DNA of 24,270 bases from Neocallimastix lanati (nom. inval.) (GCA_016946835.1 JACVTC010000485.1:1-24270), one strand, 5' to 3'. Counted from the first letter of the stretch, positions 9,118-16,388 are shown. Notes: generated from the sequence alone by a model not told the origin. A program made the numbers and translations.

Positions 9118-9345
9118 CTTACGCCTTCGGTGACGTAAGCTCCTTATTCGCCAGTGCTTGGAAAGTACCCGCACCTTCGTGTGTTGAAACGTTGAAGGTT
9201 GAACTATTATTACCGGGTCGGTAACCAAATACCTTCGTCTACTTTCCAATTAATCTCCAAATTAACTACTATTCAATAACCTACTATGAATAGAGTTAAT
9301 TTGTTGCTATCTGAGAATACACTGTGTATGAGCTCTATCCGCTCC
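9118..9345 (-). ncRNA. Conserved structured leader RNA (element A copy)
   Basis: A 228-nt domain in the leader, shared in architecture with element B (12115-12345) despite little overall identity. In RNA order: the box GGAGCGG-TAGAGCTCATA; a small hairpin ATACA/TGTAT (9317-9329); a two-part stem (outer 9259-9266 with 9295-9302, inner 9269-9275 with 9287-9293) presenting AGTAGGTTA in its loop; a long-range 10-bp helix TTGGAAAGTA/TACTTTCCAA (9240-9249 with 9158-9167) closing further hairpins; the single-stranded box CTGGCGAATAAGGA; and a terminal hairpin CTTACG/CGTAAG with loop TCACCGAAGG (9118-9139). In B the stems differ but still pair. I do not recognise the class; group I, hammerhead and HDV-like cores were considered and not found. 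Confidence 0.75.
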
Positions 9346-9427
9346 TTGTTATAATTTTACAAAATTTGTTTTTTTTTTTGAATCTTAATTTTACTTATTT
9401 AAAAAAAATTTTTTTTATATATATATC

Positions 9428-9473
9428 AAACAAGCGCCATAGGTTAATCAAAGGATTAACGACTTACTTGTTT
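9428..9473 (-). other. Hairpin just downstream of the primer binding site, element A
   Basis: AAACAAG/CTTGTTT encloses TTAATC/GATTAA with a 4-nt apical loop and a large asymmetric internal loop (TAAGTCG opposite CCTATGGCG). An identical structure is present in A2. Its placement between the primer binding site and the conserved RNA suggests part of the leader fold. Confidence 0.55.
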
Positions 9474-9537
9474 ATCAATATAAAATAAAAAAAATTAAAA
9501 AAAAATCTATGTTATTTACTATTATTTCTATTTAATT

Positions 9538-9554
9538 CCCCGATATCTCCACCA
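9538..9554 (-). other. Primer binding site of element A (candidate)
   Basis: Minus-strand TGGTGGAGATATCGGGG begins 6 nt downstream of the LTR end. It would pair with a tRNA 3' end of ...CCCGATATCTCCACCA. The acceptor strand fits, but the T-stem register is ambiguous, so the tRNA was not assigned. The 6-nt gap is larger than the 0-3 nt usual for such sites. Confidence 0.5.
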
Positions 9555-9560
9555 TATAAA

Positions 9561-9894
9561 TGTTAAGGTTTTAGAGAATTAAATAAAAATAAAGTAAAGA
9601 AACACAAATTTTATTTTTTTATTTATTATTTTTATTTATAAATTTATTTGATTTTATTCGATTTTATTTTATTTTATTTTATTTTATTTGATGATATTTA
9701 AAAATTAGTAGCAAAATTTACAACTATTTATACTTTTTTTTCAAGGCATAAAAGTTGTTCTTGCCACTAAATTACATTTTATTATTATTTTTCTTTTTAT
9801 ATATAAAAACTATTAAATTTAAATTGATTTTTATAATCAATTATATAAAATTTAATTATAACAATATAAATAAAATACATTTATAATATTAATA

Positions 9895-9936
<42 letters not shown>

Positions 9937-10423
9937 CTATCTAAAATATTACTAATAAGAATTTATTTAATTGGCTAAAATTTTTATTACAATCTGTTAA
10001 AATATTCAAATAAAAATAAAAATACTATTCTAATATAAAGGTTTTTAATAAAATAAAATATTTTTCAATATAAAATAAAACATTTCGATATAAAATTTTA
10101 TAATAAAAGTTAAAATATAATATATAAATTTTTAATTATCAATATATAAAAATATTATTAATACAAATTTTCATTATTAATATAAAAATAAAAAAATAAG
10201 ATTTATTATTAATATTGTTAATATAAGTTTTAAATATATAAAAATATTACTATTAATATAAGATTTAATATAAAAATTATAAAGTTTAATATAATTTTTG
10301 ATCTAATTTTTAATCTTTGAATTTAAAAATTTATTAAAGTACAAAAATAATAATGTACACATAATGTATTAGAAATAAATCGTAGATTTAATTAAGAATG
10401 CATTATTTAGTACATTCTTATCA
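9561..10423 (-). repeat. 5' LTR of element A
   Basis: 863 bp, TG...CA, matching 2381-3246 except for a T run of 33 instead of 36 (9899-9931). The minus-strand TATA box is at 9725-9732. The U5 side carries a TTTTA pentanucleotide repeat. The outer edge is followed by TTAA and then a tRNA-like sequence. Confidence 0.95.
9725..9732 (-). promoter_or_regulatory. TATA box of element A promoter
   Basis: TATAAATAG on the minus strand, about 165 nt upstream of the LTR end, predicts a transcript with a short R-U5 of roughly 130 nt. It is conserved at the same place in the other LTRs, including the diverged LTR of element C (16832-16839). Confidence 0.6.
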
Positions 10424-10427
10424 TTAA
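10424..10427. repeat. Target-site duplication TTAA, right of element A
   Basis: TTAA directly follows the 5' LTR of element A and matches 2377-2380 at the other end. Confidence 0.75.
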
Positions 10428-10438
10428 CTAGTAAATTA

Positions 10439-10511
10439 GAAACTATGGTTCAATGGTAAGTTACCATAACTATCGGGCTGAACCCTTAGGGTTCGACACC
10501 CACTCTTTCCA
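10439..10511 (+). pseudogene. Degenerate tRNA-like sequence (Pol III A and B boxes)
   Basis: The A box TGGTTCAATGG (10446-10456) is a full match to the eukaryotic tRNA consensus. The B box GGTTCGACACC (10490-10500) matches 10 of 11 positions. Their spacing of 33 nt is normal for a tRNA. Setting T8 at 10446 puts position 1 at 10439 and the discriminator base at A10511. The acceptor arms GAAACTA and TCTTTCC pair at only 4 of 7 positions, and the D, anticodon and T stems are poor, so this is more likely a tRNA pseudogene or a tRNA-derived SINE head than a working tRNA. A T-run terminator follows. No anticodon can be assigned. Confidence 0.5.
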
Positions 10512-10513
10512 AA

Positions 10514-10529
10514 TTTTAATAACTTTTTA
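10514..10529 (+). terminator. Candidate Pol III terminator after tRNA-like sequence
   Basis: TTTT at 10514-10517 and TTTTT at about 10524-10528 follow the tRNA-like sequence by a few bases, as expected for RNA polymerase III termination. T runs are common in this DNA, so this is only supportive. Confidence 0.35.
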
Positions 10530-10559
10530 TTTATTATAACTAGAATATTAAAGAAATTA

Positions 10560-10599
10560 CTAGTGTTTATCGGTTAAACAATTGAACCGATAAAACTAG
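10560..10599. repeat. Inverted repeat / perfect-looking hairpin
   Basis: CTAGTGTTTATCGGTT and AACCGATAAAACTAG form a 15-bp stem with a single bulged base around a 9-nt loop. It stands alone in AT-rich spacer. It could be a MITE remnant or a transcribed hairpin; no duplicated flanks were identified. Confidence 0.6.
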
Positions 10600-11010
10600 A
10601 AAAATCTATTTTATTAATATTTTTTATCATTTTTTATCTAAGATTCATTTTCTAGAAAGAAAACTTGTTTTCTTTAATTTTCTTTTATTTCTAATAATTA
10701 ATAATAACAACTGATAACTTAAAATAATTAATTTTCCTGAAAAACTATAAATAGGTGTAAAATTTCATAATAAAATATTTTTACTTGTGCTTTTATTAAT
10801 TAATTTTAAAGTAATTTAAAATATTACAATGATTAATTAATAAAATAATAATTTATATTTCTACTAATAAAAAAAAACTTATTTTAATAAAACATATTTT
10901 GAATTACTTTAGTGTCGAGAACCTTTTGTGTAAAAAACCTTATAACAATCTTAAGTAACATTAAGATTTGTTACAATAAAAGCACCCTTTGACAAAAAAC
11001 ACGAAACCTT
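10600..11010. other. AT-rich spacer with isolated TATA motif
   Basis: No gene was found. A plus-strand TATAAATAG lies near 10746-10754, similar to the LTR TATA boxes but not inside a recognised LTR. It might be a relic of the element B 5' LTR; that is a guess. A small hairpin AAAGAAAA/TTTTCTTT lies near 10657-10676. Confidence 0.35.
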
Positions 11011-11017
11011 CTCGAGA

Positions 11018-11109
11018 CAAATCTACTCTTTTGGAATCTACTCTTTTAAGAATCTACTTTTTTGGAATCTACTCTTTTGGAATCTACTCTTTTGGAATCT
11101 ACTCTTTTA
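11018..11109. repeat. Tandem 15-bp repeat
   Basis: About six copies of GGAATCTACTCTTTT, the first two or three with small changes. The repeat gives a short reading frame coding for a repeated GIYSF, which is a by-product of the repeat. Confidence 0.85.
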
Positions 11110-11396
11110 AAACTTTAAACAACTCTTGGGCTACCGCTAATAATTATATTATCACCAAAACAATATTTTTTCTGTGGAATACTTCCTTAAAAAATTCTAT
11201 TCTTGAATCTAGTATCTTTTGGATTATTTCTTTTTATAGGTTACTACCTTTCTTTTGTATTCCTTCTTTACTCAAATTCTTGCCCAATTTTTCCTTAGAT
11301 TCTTCGCTTACTCTTTATTATAAACATACTTTCAAATTAAATTCTATCTACCTTTGGATTCCTCTTTGAAACTCTACCTATACCTTTTGGATTTTA

Positions 11397-11398
<2 letters not shown>
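11110..11398. other. Pyrimidine-rich spacer, no supported gene
   Basis: The plus strand is rich in T and C. A 126-codon open frame covering 10989-11369 starts at TTG, spans the 15-bp repeat and has no recognisable domain, so it is not called. The stretch ends in a 34-bp A run, which could mark the 3' end of a retroposed transcript. Confidence 0.5.

Positions 11399-11432
<34 letters not shown>
11399..11432. repeat. A homopolymer (34 bp)
   Basis: A pure A run directly follows ATTTTAAT. It may be a poly(A) tail of an unidentified retroposed sequence or simple slippage. Confidence 0.9.
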
Positions 11433-11437
<5 letters not shown>

Positions 11438-11489
11438 TTATTAAATGAATATATAACCCTAACCCTATATTCTATAATATATTTAGGTG

Positions 11490-11795
11490 AATGAATAAAT
11501 AGTATCTTAGATAAATACTATAATAAAATTAATTGAACAAATGTACTATTTATTAGATAAATTTATAGTAAAATTAATTGAACAAATATACTATTTATTA
11601 GATAAATTCTATAGTAAATTAATTGAACAAATATATTATTTATTAGATAAATTTATAGTAAAACTAATTGAACAAATATACTATTTATTAGATAAATTCT
11701 GAAAGAAAATTAAGTGGACATATACATAATTTTAGATAAATTTAACTATAATCTAAGTGAAAGAATATAATATATTTTAGATAAATTAATACTTA
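11490..11795. repeat. 45-bp minisatellite
   Basis: The marker GAACAAAT recurs at 11535, 11580, 11625 and 11670, an exact 45-bp period. Each unit contains CTATTTATTAGATAAAT. Degenerate units extend on both sides (GTGGACATATAC, GTGAAAGAATAT). There is no coding potential. Confidence 0.88.
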
Positions 11796-11830
11796 AAACT
11801 AAATACATATATCAACAATTAGCTAAATAA

Positions 11831-11838
<8 letters not shown>

Positions 11839-11869
<31 letters not shown>
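11839..11869. repeat. A homopolymer (31 bp)
   Basis: A second long A run, again followed by TTTTTAATAAA. The two A runs bracket the 45-bp minisatellite. Confidence 0.9.
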
Positions 11870-11873
<4 letters not shown>

Positions 11874-11951
11874 TAATAAAATTTACTAATAAGGAGAATC
11901 TGTATAGACAATCCTTATTCTCTTTTATTCTTTTTATTTAATTCCTTAATT

Positions 11952-12038
11952 TTGTGTTGGCCCTCGCTGGTGGGCTCAGACGTAAGCCCTACATCTCAGC
12001 TCTTTCAGTTAAAATTCACTGAAAGAACAGCAACACAA
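11952..12038 (+). other. Structured leader block I upstream of element B
   Basis: TTGTGTTG (11952-11959) pairs with CAACACAA (12031-12038), closing two hairpins: GGGCT/AGCCC (11972-11989) and CTTTCAGT/ACTGAAAG (12002-12025). This makes a compact three-way fold in a GC-richer island. It lies about 510-600 nt upstream of the element B start codon. No counterpart was found in A or C, and the RNA class is not recognised. Confidence 0.55.
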
Positions 12039-12114
12039 TAAAAAGAAAAAGAATTTTTAATTTTTAATAAATTTTCGTGTCAATATTTTTTAAGGTAATA
12101 CGATAAATATACTA

Positions 12115-12345
12115 GGAGCGGTTAGAGCTCATAAACAGAGTTTCGGCGTATATTAACTAGTTTCAGTAGGTTAGAAACTATAGTCGTTAATTATTTGAAT
12201 ATAAACGGGCTTCAAAACCCTAGAGTGTAAAGAGAGTGTGGATTAAAAGAGAACCACATCCTACCAACCAACTTCAACAGTTCGGTGGTTGCTCTATTCG
12301 AATAAGCTCTGGCGAATAAGGAACTATAGTCACCGAAGGCTATAG
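12115..12345 (+). ncRNA. Conserved structured leader RNA (element B copy)
   Basis: A 231-nt domain with the same order of parts as 9118-9345 of element A. The box GGAGCGGTTAGAGCTCATA opens it. A small hairpin AAAC/GTTT (12133-12143) follows. Next comes a stem TTAAC/GTTAA around TAGTTTC/GAAACTA (12158-12180) with the identical loop AGTAGGTTA. The long-range helix TTATTTGAAT/ATTCGAATAA (12191-12200 with 12296-12305) precedes the box CTGGCGAATAAGGA. The terminal hairpin CTATAG/CTATAG (12324-12345) has the identical loop TCACCGAAGG. Loops and boxes are conserved while stem sequences are replaced by complementary ones, the signature of RNA structure under selection. It sits about 200 nt upstream of the ORF. 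Confidence 0.75.
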
Positions 12346-12548
12346 GTTGGTCGTGAAGGTAAAGCGACATTAAAATATATAGTTTTTAATTTTATTTTGA
12401 GGTCTAGTATATACCTCTAGTTAGTAGCTTTTGCCGGTTTTTTTTTAGTTGTAAGGCATTAAAAGCGAAATTTAAATTGTATTTACCTTAAATAAAAGTT
12501 CTTCAATAATTAAATTATCAAATAAATCTATTTTGAAAAAGCAAGAAA

Positions 12549-15449
12549 ATGGAAGAAGATACCTTTTTAAATGCCAGTGCTACCAATAAAGATGGATTCG
12601 CTGGAGATCGTCGTTACTTTAAAGGATTTTTAGCAAAAATGAATCTAATATTCATGCTTGATCCCGAACGATTTAATAATGATCCAATAAAGGTTGCGTA
12701 TATCATTTCTAGACTCTACGGCTCTGCAATGAACTGGGCTGCTACTTTAATTGAAAATAACGATCCATGTTTAAATAACTATCAACAATTCACCTCAAGA
12801 TTTAAGGCTACTTTTGGGAGCTACGATTCGACTTTCATTGCTAACCAGAAATTGAAGACAATTAAACAAAGACGCATCGGTGAAATAACAAACTATATTC
12901 TCGAATTCAATAGATATTCTGACGAATCTTCGTGGAATGAAGAAGCTAAAATGGATGCTTTCCTCAATGGACTTAACGACCAAATTGCTACCAAAATATA
13001 TGAAATGTTTCCAGGACCAAGATCTCTTTTCGCATTACAAACTATTGCCTCTAGACTAGATAGTCGTATTGCTGCGCATAGACAATTTTCTAATCCACAA
13101 AACAGATCAAATAATAATAATAATAATGATAACAGAAATAATAACAGAAACAATAATAATAGAAGACAAAATAAAGGGAAAAAGCCTTTCAAATTCAATA
13201 CCCGAGGTCCTTTGTCTAATGAAGAAAAGGAAAGAAGAAGAAAAGAACATCTTTGTGCCTATTGTGGATCAGCTAACCATTCCCTTGACCATTGCCCACT
13301 AGTAAACAGAAATAAAGCCTCTTCAAGCAGTTCTCATATCACTAATCTTGAACCTAAAACCATTCCAAGAATAAGAATTTCTGATCAACCCGATGTAAAG
13401 CTACCAATTTTTGAATTCTCTCTTAATGTTTCCAATATTTCTACAAAAACTAAAATTCTTCTGGACTGCGGCTCTCAACTTAATTTAATGGATGTATACT
13501 TCGCAAAAGAAAACAATATTCCTTACTCTAGTGAATGTAATCTCCCTAACGTATCTGGAATCGGTGGTATTCAGTCAATCATAGGTAAAACTGCACCAAT
13601 ATCCTTAAAATATAAAAACCACATATGTAAAACAAGTTTCTATGTTGTTGACCTTCCTTCGTATTGTGCTATTTTAGGCATTGACTGGCTAGAAACTCAT
13701 AATCCCACTATAGACTTTGCCTCAAAAGAACTCTCTTTCAAATCCAACTATTGTATTTCCAATTGTCTTGTACTTCCCAGCGCCTTCACTACTTATGCTC
13801 CTTTAAATACTATTAAAAAGAATGATAAAGAAGAAGAAGATAAAGAAAGTAATAAAGTAAATAAATCATTACCAAAGAAATTACTTCCATTTAAGGATAT
13901 TTTTAGCGAAATATATGCGAATGCACTTTCTCGAAGACCTGATTATGCATCAAATGAAGAAGAACTGTCCTCTGATATTCCTTTCAACGTCTTAAAACCT
14001 GAAAATTTTTGCGCTACCACTTCCTTTGCCTCTTTAAATGATCAAATACTCCATGAATACAAGAAAGATAAATATTATAATGAAATCTGCAAAAAACTCA
14101 ACTCTAAAGAAGACTTCCCAGAATCTATTAAATTTTCTTTAAGCAACAACTTCTTACTCGTTGATGGAAAAATTTATGTTCCCCTTAACTGTCGTTCTTC
14201 CGTATTAAATATCTGTCATGACTCCCCATCTGCTGGTCATTTTGGCTTCAAGAAAACTTTCTCCTTAATCAATCGTGACTTTTGGTGGTCATCTATGCAA
14301 AAAGATATTAAAGACTATATTAAATCTTGTGAAATCTGTTGTCGTTCAAAGGATTCTAGACACAAACCTTATGGATTTCTGAACCCACTAGAAATTCCTG
14401 ACCGACCTTGGACTTCGCTTTCCATGGATTTCATCACTGATCTCCCTTCATCTAATGGATATACTTGTATTTTTGTTGTTCTCGATAGATTCACAAAAAT
14501 GGGTCACTTCATCCCATTTCCTAACGTTCCTTCTTCTGAAGATACTGCTAAGGCATTCATGACTCATATTTTCAGACTTCATGGATTACCAAATGAAATT
14601 CTTTCCAATAGAGGTACTCAATTCACTTCTAAATTCTGGACTTCTATTTGCAAAACTCTCAATATCTCAATGAAACTTTCTTCTCCCTTTCACCATCAAA
14701 CTAACGGTTTAACGGAGAGGGTGAACTCCGTTGTAGAACAATTTCTCAGATGTTACTCTAATTTTAAAGGTTCAAATTGGCATAATTATCTATTCCTTGC
14801 TGAATTCTGCTACAACAATTCTATTCAAGAATCATTAAATAAATCACCTTTCTACGCAAATTATGGTTACAACCCTCGCTTCTCACCAGCTGTGCCAAGT
14901 TCTATTGATGTTCCGCGTGCTGAAGAATTTACAACAAACTTAGCGAAACTTTTCAAACAATTAAAAGAAAATTTAAAACAAGCAAGAAATAAACAAGAAA
15001 AATTCGCCAACCAACACAGAATTAAAGCACCTGAATTCAAAGTAAACGACAAAGTTTGGATAAACAGTTCACTCATATTAAGAAATAAAAATAAAAAATT
15101 AAAACCAAGAAAGTTAGGACCTTATAAAATAATTGAAAAAGTCTCTCCAGTAACATACAAAATTGATTTTCCAAAAAATATAAAAATACACCCAATTATC
15201 CATGTATCAGAACTTGAGCCATACTATAAAGACAATTTTAAAAGAAAAAAGGAACCTCCACCTCCAATTATAGTTAATGATGAAGAAGAATATGAAGTAG
15301 AAGAAATACTTGATAAAAGAAAACATTATGGAAAGATTCAATATCTTATTAAGTGGAAAGGATATCCTTTATCTGAAGCATCTTGGGAACCGGAAGAAAA
15401 CCTCAACTGTCCAGAAATACTCAAAAAATTTAATAAATCAAACAAATAA
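12549..15449 (+). CDS. Element B: RT-less Gag-protease-integrase-chromodomain polyprotein (Ty3/chromovirus type)
   Basis: One 966-codon ORF with a good start context (AAAATGG). Residues 1-180 are a retrotransposon Gag capsid domain. An Asn-rich stretch (188-207) and a CX2CX4HX4C knuckle (236-249, [14 protein letters not shown]) follow. Protease covers about 285-390, with D306 in LLDCGS and ILGIDWL at 375-381. At about 447-465 the sequence passes from KDIFSE, which normally precedes RT, straight to [10 protein letters not shown], which normally ends RNase H, so RT and nearly all of RNase H are missing in frame. Integrase spans about 550-760: H557, H564, C594, C597, D627, N687 where the second catalytic Asp belongs, and E723 with 35 residues between. 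A GPY module (857-859) and a chromodomain (914-963, W936 and W946) end the protein. It is a non-autonomous element or a co-opted gene; sequence alone cannot tell which. Confidence 0.92.
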   Translation: MEEDTFLNASATNKDGFAGDRRYFKGFLAKMNLIFMLDPERFNNDPIKVAYIISRLYGSAMNWAATLIENNDPCLNNYQQFTSRFKATFGSYDSTFIANQKLKTIKQRRIGEITNYILEFNRYSDESSWNEEAKMDAFLNGLNDQIATKIYEMFPGPRSLFALQTIASRLDSRIAAHRQFSNPQNRSNNNNNNDNRNNNRNNNNRRQNKGKKPFKFNTRGPLSNEEKERRRKEHLCAYCGSANHSLDHCPLVNRNKASSSSSHITNLEPKTIPRIRISDQPDVKLPIFEFSLNVSNISTKTKILLDCGSQLNLMDVYFAKENNIPYSSECNLPNVSGIGGIQSIIGKTAPISLKYKNHICKTSFYVVDLPSYCAILGIDWLETHNPTIDFASKELSFKSNYCISNCLVLPSAFTTYAPLNTIKKNDKEEEDKESNKVNKSLPKKLLPFKDIFSEIYANALSRRPDYASNEEELSSDIPFNVLKPENFCATTSFASLNDQILHEYKKDKYYNEICKKLNSKEDFPESIKFSLSNNFLLVDGKIYVPLNCRSSVLNICHDSPSAGHFGFKKTFSLINRDFWWSSMQKDIKDYIKSCEICCRSKDSRHKPYGFLNPLEIPDRPWTSLSMDFITDLPSSNGYTCIFVVLDRFTKMGHFIPFPNVPSSEDTAKAFMTHIFRLHGLPNEILSNRGTQFTSKFWTSICKTLNISMKLSSPFHHQTNGLTERVNSVVEQFLRCYSNFKGSNWHNYLFLAEFCYNNSIQESLNKSPFYANYGYNPRFSPAVPSSIDVPRAEEFTTNLAKLFKQLKENLKQARNKQEKFANQHRIKAPEFKVNDKVWINSSLILRNKNKKLKPRKLGPYKIIEKVSPVTYKIDFPKNIKIHPIIHVSELEPYYKDNFKRKKEPPPPIIVNDEEEYEVEEILDKRKHYGKIQYLIKWKGYPLSEASWEPEENLNCPEILKKFNKSNK

Positions 15450-15740
15450 ACTTATATTTAGAAAATGAATCTATAATATTAATTATACAAAAATTTATAT
15501 TTATTAATATCAAATTTATTTTTATTAATATTAATATCAATAATCTTTATTATTTTTACTTATTAATATAAATATTATTTAAATTCATGTAACCTTATTA
15601 TTAATAATGTATTTTTATGTTTATCATGTATTGAAATTTTACACCAAATAACTATTAAAATAATTTATATATTAAAATAATTAAATAAAATTTTCTTAGT
15701 ATAGTTTAGCGTAGTTTTGAGATTCGTCTGGTATCCGAAT
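15450..15740. other. AT-rich 3' flank of element B
   Basis: No gene was found. The stretch near 15640-15655 (TGAAATTTTACACC) is an inverted copy of 14 bp at about 10753-10766, which is too short to interpret. Confidence 0.4.
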
Positions 15741-15756
15741 CCTAGAGGAGGACCAT
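15741..15756 (+). other. Candidate purine tract and 3' LTR start of element B
   Basis: AGAGGAGGACC followed by ATGTTGTAAAATAAA resembles the purine tract and TG start of a chromovirus 3' LTR, about 300 bp beyond the ORF. A hairpin GATTCG/CGAATC precedes it. No matching copy was found upstream of the ORF, so no LTR pair can be drawn. Confidence 0.3.
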
Positions 15757-15920
15757 GTTGTAAAATAAAATACTTATCAAGTCTAGGTTTGTGGCTATTC
15801 TAAACTAACTTTACTACACTAATAACACTATATCTTAAACCTCTATTATTTAATTAATTATTTTCTTTTTTAATTTCTTTTATTTATTTATTTTATTTAT
15901 TAACTAATTTTCAACAACCA

Positions 15921-15970
15921 CTTAACTGGGTAACGCAGGGTCCTTTCCGGAGTTCCCACTAGCAGTTAAG
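15921..15970. repeat. GC-richer hairpin downstream of element B
   Basis: CTTAACTGGG pairs with CCC...CAGTTAAG (8 bp plus 3 bp across a bulge) around a GC-rich interior. It is prominent in DNA that is otherwise almost only A and T. The RNA class is unknown. Confidence 0.6.
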
Positions 15971-16006
15971 GTTTTACAAACTATAATATAATTGTTTTAT
16001 AAGAAA

Positions 16007-16093
16007 GTAACTATTCTAATAATAGTTACGAAACTAATAATAAATTTAAATTTTCCTATTCTATACGATTTTCCAACTATCGTTCAATAGTTG
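16007..16093. repeat. Two further perfect hairpins
   Basis: GTAACTATT/AATAGTTAC with loop CTAAT (16007-16029) and CAACTAT/ATAGTTG with a 6-nt loop (16074-16093). They share an AACTAT/ATAGTT core and follow the 15921-15970 hairpin closely. Confidence 0.6.
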
Positions 16094-16349
16094 AAAAATT
16101 AACTCTTTTTATACTTTTTCAAAATAAAGTTTTAAATCAAAATAAATTTTAATAAATTACATAAACATATTATTTTATATTATCAATTACATTATTTAAT
16201 AAATTACATGAAATGTTATGAATTATTTTAATATAAATCCTATTTAAAACTATCTAATTTTTCTAAAATTTTCTATGAAGAAAATTTAGAGTTTAATTCA
16301 TTAATTATATGATTAAATATATTCTATCCATATATTTAATTTAAATTTT

Positions 16350-16388
16350 GCCAAGTTGTGAAAACCAATTTACTAAACCACAACTTGC
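16350..16388. repeat. Hairpin CAAGTTGTG/CACAACTTG
   Basis: GC(C)AAGTTGTG pairs with CACAACTTGC over 10 bp with one bulged C and an 18-nt loop. It is isolated in spacer. Confidence 0.6.

Larger units (their letters stand above)
8169..9560 (-). other. 5' leader of element A
   Basis: About 1.39 kb of untranslated leader between the 5' LTR and gag, long for a Ty3 element. It is a chain of structured islands in AT-rich spacer: a hairpin at 9428-9473, the conserved RNA at 9118-9345, a GC-richer block at 8707-8840 and a hairpin array at 8351-8539. No ORF of note lies within it. Such islands are candidates for dimerisation, packaging or internal translation initiation, but nothing in the sequence decides between these. 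Confidence 0.8.
2381..10423 (-). mobile_element. Complete Ty3/gypsy LTR retrotransposon, element A
   Basis: An 8.0-kb element on the minus strand: 5' LTR (9561-10423), primer binding site, leader of about 1.4 kb with structured RNAs, gag, pol in the -1 frame, purine tract, 3' LTR (2381-3246). It is flanked by TTAA on both sides. By eye the two LTRs differ only in the length of one T run (36 versus 33), which accounts exactly for their length difference (866 versus 863). Both ORFs are open and all pol catalytic motifs are present apart from an unusual protease triad. The element therefore looks recent and potentially active. The domain order PR-RT-RH-IN marks it as Ty3/gypsy rather than Copia. 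Confidence 0.95.

Noticed and set aside
9118-9345. Hammerhead, HDV-like or group I intron core in the leader RNA
   Set aside because: CTGGCGA...GAA superficially resembles a hammerhead core, but the conserved A6 is replaced and no stem II or III forms. No group I P/Q/R/S elements or HDV double pseudoknot could be drawn.
10989-11369. 126-codon open frame on the plus strand
   Set aside because: It starts at TTG, is largely built from the 15-bp repeat, has low-complexity Phe/Ser/Leu composition and shows no domain.
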